Shown: one piece after another, positions 61,334 through 64,000 of the stretch
How the letters are laid out: every line of letters starts with the position of its first letter
How positions within the stretch are numbered: the first letter of the stretch is position 1
Position numbers and translations under genes: made by a program
The notes under the pieces: generated by a model
Told to the model about the DNA's origin: nothing
The model's input: only the letters and a program-made list of their open reading frames with translations
Databases searched by the model: none
Source of the DNA: Kiritimatiellia bacterium
GTDB lineage: Bacteria > Verrucomicrobiota > Kiritimatiellia > CAIVKH01
DNA: 64,000 nucleotides
NCBI GenBank assembly: GCA_023953695.1
Contig: JAMLJG010000016.1
Coordinates: forward strand, 1-64,000
Direction of reading: 5' to 3'

Positions 61334-61734
61334 CTCAGACATCGGAAGAAGAATGAGTGGGGCGGCAGCGTAGGCGTCTGATCGCTCGAAACACTTTCAG
61401 GGTCGGCAGCTTCGATCACGGAAATGGAAGACAGGAAGACATGCAAGAGTGGTCACCGGACATCTCGTCGCAGCTTCAAGCTCCACCAGCTTCGGGTGCT
61501 TCCCTGTCTGTTGCATCCCTTCGCGGCTTCGTTCATCTCCGTCCCCATATCCTTGCAGCCACGGCAGCTTCGGTGAGTTCGCTGATGGTGGCTCCGGGAA
61601 AGCAAGGTTATCGCTCGCAAGAAGTCAGAGGTGCCGGCTCTGTGCATCTCGCGGCTCATCCCGGAGTCGCGCGCGTTGAAGGCTTGTGCCATTCTCGGCG
61701 CATGTCAGAGCGTGACGCTGTCGGCAGTAGCAAT
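61334..61734 (+). other. Cassette body without recognisable gene
   Basis: About 400 bases between attC-like sites 3 and 4. Short open frames exist on both strands (61449-61679 plus, 61453-61692 minus), but they are rich in Ser, Cys and Arg and have no ribosome site. I see no gene. It could hold a small RNA or a promoter, as some cassettes do, or a decayed gene. Confidence 0.45.
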
Positions 61735-61796
61735 GGCCCAACAAATTGCTGCACGCGACGTGCGAAGACGCACGCGCGTGAGCAATGGCGTTCGGA
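61735..61796 (+). other. attC-like recombination site 4
   Basis: Inverse core GCCCAAC (61736-61742) and core GTTCGGA (61790-61796; the fourth base C departs from GTTRRRY). Arms ATTGCTGCACGCG (61745-61757) and CGCGTGAGCAAT (61775-61786) pair with one unpaired G. It is the last site I can find, so resident sequence may begin here. Confidence 0.72.
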
Positions 61797-61812
61797 TTCA
61801 GGAGGAAAAACA

Positions 61813-62601
61813 ATGCGTACACAAATTCTTGTTGCAGGTCTTATGGCGATGATCTTTTGCAGAGCTATCTCTGCCGCCGATTCAGGTCAGAACTCGGTGC
61901 CCAGCACGAATGCAGCGCCCGGTAAAAGCGAGCCTCTGACCATTACGACACGCAAGGGCACAACGTATGAGAATTGCAGGTTGCTGCGCGTGGAGCCAGA
62001 TGGAATCAGCTATGCACATTCTCGGGGAATAGCAAAACTGCTCTTTTCCGAGCTTCCACCCGAGTTTGCCAAGCGCTATGGCTACAATCCTCAAGCTGCG
62101 CGGGACTATTCAGAAGCCGTTCAAGAGAATCAGGCCCGGTTCCGGCAATATCAAGAAGATGCGCGGCAGCGTGACCTTGAAGACAGAGGAGCGAGGCTGG
62201 AGGAGATTCGCGCCAATCCCAAATACACAGTCGTTTGCGTTGGTGGAAAGGCTGGAGGCATCGGATCAGTTGACGCGACGGCAAGCAGCGACTCAACATC
62301 TTCAAGGGGCGCATCAGGTTCAGAGTGGGCGCGCATTTCTGCCAAGGGTGCCAGACAAGGAGTATGGAATTTACCACCAGATGAGTTTAGGGAGTGGCAG
62401 AGAAAAAGAGACGCTGCCGATAGATCGCCTGGATCTGCCCAGTCGGATTACTCAAGAGGCGGTGGCGGGTCATGGGAGGCCGTCGTCAACATTGGCGGCA
62501 TTCCCGTGGTGCTCGGGACAGCATCTTCTTACGAGGGCGCAAACAGCATTCTTCATGAGAAAGGTTACGCTGGTCAGGGGTACATTCACCGCAAACGTTG
62601 A
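61813..62601 (+). CDS. Exported hypothetical protein
   Basis: 262 residues from ATG 61813, which follows GGAGG at good spacing; an upstream-open frame would translate attC-like site 4. The signal peptide (1-22, MRTQILVAGLMAMIFCRAIS) is followed by RKGTTYENCRLLRVEPDGIS and YAHSRGIAKLLFSELPPEFA, a short beta motif seen in many exported PVC proteins, then a charged helix (NQARFRQYQEDARQRDLEDR) and a Gly/Ser-rich C-terminus. No enzyme motif. It probably shares a transcript with the next gene, 14 bases downstream. Confidence 0.75.
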   Translation: MRTQILVAGLMAMIFCRAISAADSGQNSVPSTNAAPGKSEPLTITTRKGTTYENCRLLRVEPDGISYAHSRGIAKLLFSELPPEFAKRYGYNPQAARDYSEAVQENQARFRQYQEDARQRDLEDRGARLEEIRANPKYTVVCVGGKAGGIGSVDATASSDSTSSRGASGSEWARISAKGARQGVWNLPPDEFREWQRKRDAADRSPGSAQSDYSRGGGGSWEAVVNIGGIPVVLGTASSYEGANSILHEKGYAGQGYIHRKR

Positions 62602-62615
62602 GTTGGGTGCCAGCA

Positions 62616-64000
62616 ATGCAACGCATCGAATGCACATCTTGTCATGTCACCCTCGAGCTCGAGGACGACTATTATGCGGAGCTGCAAGGCAAAGCGATTG
62701 ATTGCCCGCAATGCTCAGCAACGATTGCGGTCCCTGACGGAAGTCGCCCAAGACTCAGGCTTCGCGAATCATCCGAGTGTCCATCCTGCAAAGCAGGTAT
62801 TGCCGATGGAGCCGTGCTGTGTGTTCAATGTGGTTATGATTTCCGCACCCGCAAGCGCGTCCCTCTAGTCGCCGAACAAGCCCGATCAACCTCGACAAGA
62901 AATGCCATCTTGTTTTGGAGTCTTCTGACCATAGTTGCGATTGCCGCCGTGGCTATTGCCATACTGGTGAAGACGCGATCCAGCAATCAGTTTGCACCCG
63001 TCAGGCCTCCTGCCGTATCAACTGAAGAAACAACGAGACCGGAACAAGACGACAAACGAGCATCAACGGCGATCCATGATACACGTAGTGATACCCCTAC
63101 ATTCGTTGCGCCATCCAGCATCAAAGGATCTGTTCATATAACATACGGCGGCTTCGATCTTCCGCTGAAGCAAGTGCCCATCTATCTGATTCCTTTCACA
63201 GACGCATTTCGGAACAGCTACAGCACACTGGCAGCGCAAGCCCTGCCGCTTATACGAGCGAGAGAAGGCGCTGCGAGATTAAGCCAAGAGTGGGTTCGCG
63301 CCTCAGAGAGGCTGATCGAAGTCGAAAAGCAGAGGGCGACAGTATTTCGCCAGCACACATCGCGCACGATATACGCCGACAACAATGGGATGTTCGTATT
63401 TCACGACTTGGAACCGGGCACATACATGGTGTTTATCGAAGGCACGATCAAAGACCGAATCACGATATGGTCACTTCTCATTGATCTTGTCTCGGGCGAC
63501 AGTGCGTCCTTGGACTTTAATGATTCAAATGTCGGCGATACCGAAGCGGTTTATGCATTTGCCGGAATGTCATCGGTGCCGAACGAGACGCCTCAAGCCA
63601 CTCGGCCAGAGTTATCTGGCAATCAATTGAGCGACATGGCGATTGCGGCAGCCAACAGAGGCGATCACAAAACTGCTATTGAACTTTTAAGGGCTGGAGC
63701 CGACGCAGGCCACGCTCTTTGCCAATACAACCTCGGCGCCAGCTACATTGACGGGATTGGAGTTCCTCAAGATTACAGGCAAGCCGTGTATTGGTATCAG
63801 AAGGCAGCCCAGCAAGGGCTTGCTACGGCTCAAAAGAAGCTCGGGCTTTGCTACTACAGGGGCGTGGGTCTTGCGCAAGATACGCGGCAGGCTGCGTACT
63901 GGTTTGGACAAGCAGCACAGCAGGGAGACCAAGAAGCTATACAGGTCCTGAACGAAATTGCGTACGAGGATGCAAAAGCGCGCGGCGCTCAGAAGTCGCC
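62616..64000 (+). CDS. Zinc-ribbon membrane protein with Sel1 repeats, cut by window edge
   Basis: An unbroken frame of 461 codons runs from ATG 62616 off the right edge. A first Cys cluster (CTSCHVTLE...CPQCSATI, about 6-40) is followed by a zinc ribbon CPSCKAGIADGAVLCVQCG (about 58-76) with YDFRTRKR, one membrane helix (about 96-116), an exported part and, from about residue 360, Sel1-like repeats (AGHALCQYNLGASYIDGIGV; AQKKLGLCYYRGVGLAQDTR). Sel1 repeats bind proteins. The ribbon is nearly the same as in the 15076 gene, which suggests a native gene family. The C-terminus is missing. Confidence 0.8.
   Translation, partial: MQRIECTSCHVTLELEDDYYAELQGKAIDCPQCSATIAVPDGSRPRLRLRESSECPSCKAGIADGAVLCVQCGYDFRTRKRVPLVAEQARSTSTRNAILFWSLLTIVAIAAVAIAILVKTRSSNQFAPVRPPAVSTEETTRPEQDDKRASTAIHDTRSDTPTFVAPSSIKGSVHITYGGFDLPLKQVPIYLIPFTDAFRNSYSTLAAQALPLIRAREGAARLSQEWVRASERLIEVEKQRATVFRQHTSRTIYADNNGMFVFHDLEPGTYMVFIEGTIKDRITIWSLLIDLVSGDSASLDFNDSNVGDTEAVYAFAGMSSVPNETPQATRPELSGNQLSDMAIAAANRGDHKTAIELLRAGADAGHALCQYNLGASYIDGIGVPQDYRQAVYWYQKAAQQGLATAQKKLGLCYYRGVGLAQDTRQAAYWFGQAAQQGDQEAIQVLNEIAYEDAKARGAQKS

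Larger units (their letters stand above)
58413..61796 (+). mobile_element. Integron-type gene cassette array with four attC-like sites, no integrase in window
   Basis: Four sites in one orientation (58817, 60963, 61193, 61735) delimit four cassettes. Each cassette's first bases are the complement of the inverse core at its own 3' end, as required if it was once a circle closed at GTT. GTTGGAC (58413) matches GTCCAAC (58817). GTTAGCCC (58870) matches GGGCTAAC (60962). GTTAGCGCGG (61027) matches CCGCGCTAAC (61193). ATTGGGCC (61327, core G changed to A) corresponds to GGCCCAAC (61735). Genes lie on the same strand as the sites. No intI gene or clear attI is present, so this may be an integrase-less cluster (CALIN) or the end of a longer array. 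Confidence 0.78.

Noticed and set aside
61068..61373. Protein-coding gene in the third cassette
   Set aside because: The Arg/Ala/Leu-rich frame spans the hairpin arms of the recombination site and lacks a ribosome site.
61357..61812. Longer start for the exported protein at 61813
   Set aside because: The added 152 codons run through attC-like site 4, have odd composition, and would bury a good signal peptide that follows a GGAGG site.

Overview
The window is about 60% G+C, densely coded, and reads like a chromosome of the PVC type (Verrucomicrobiota, Kiritimatiellota or Planctomycetota-like). This placement is an inference. It rests on a PEP-CTERM exported protein (41.0 kb), GYF_2/coiled-coil giants (16.8-23.8 kb), a TPR-plus-membrane glycosyltransferase (43.8-45.9 kb) and zinc-ribbon membrane proteins (15.1 and 62.6 kb). 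No rRNA or other taxonomic marker is present.

Left part, 0-16.6 kb. A cut [2Fe-2S] thioredoxin-like ferredoxin is followed by a YeiH-type exporter and a ClC-CBS-RCK_C channel. A six-gene efflux operon comes next: TetR regulator, HlyD adaptor, two ABC ATPases and two ABC-2 permeases, in the same layout as E. coli cecR-ybhGFSR. Class II fructose-bisphosphate aldolase has a clear promoter and terminator. A coupled pair encodes a lipase-maturation-factor-like membrane protein and an exported alpha-acetolactate decarboxylase. After these come a histidine-kinase-like protein with a receiver but no catalytic core, a zinc-ribbon membrane protein and a DUF488 protein.

16.8-24.9 kb holds a giant GYF/coiled-coil protein, split by one frameshift near 18.65 kb, and a downstream membrane coiled-coil partner.

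24.9-29.4 kb is abnormal. Three unrelated genes on both strands are broken by many small indels although their protein words are well conserved. They are a trans-sulfuration PLP enzyme, a DNA topoisomerase VI B subunit, and a multi-TM protein with a cysteine-rich C-terminus. The start of the next gene, a KefB-like antiporter, is also hit. This looks more like a poorly polished stretch of assembly than like natural decay.

29.4-57.5 kb is ordinary housekeeping: KefB-type antiporter, psd-pssA for phosphatidylethanolamine synthesis, a solitary DNA methyltransferase, rfbD, argA, a YugP-type protease, GNAT enzymes, a release-factor-like rescue protein, membrane glycosyltransferases, a dolichol-phosphate-mannose-synthase-like enzyme, trmJ, a LysM amidase, a THUMP rRNA methyltransferase, an AspT-like transporter, an SLC13/ArsB-like permease and hemW. 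A hicBA toxin-antitoxin pair lies between copies of a ~109 bp intergenic repeat. There are three tRNAs (His, Lys, Leu); tRNA-Lys and tRNA-Leu diverge from promoters whose -35 boxes overlap.

Right part, 57.7-64 kb, is accessory. It holds a decayed repeat, a 130 bp MITE-like element cutting an insertion-sequence remnant, and then what I read as an integron-type gene cassette array. The array has four attC-like sites in one direction. The ends of three successive cassettes complement each other exactly, and the fourth differs by one base. One cassette carries a secreted protein. The next carries an EcoRI-family adenine methyltransferase translationally coupled to a DUF262-HNH nuclease-like protein, a candidate mobile restriction or anti-phage module. 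Two further cassettes have no recognisable gene. No integrase gene is visible. The window ends in what looks like resident sequence: an exported protein and a truncated zinc-ribbon/Sel1-repeat protein related to the 15 kb gene.
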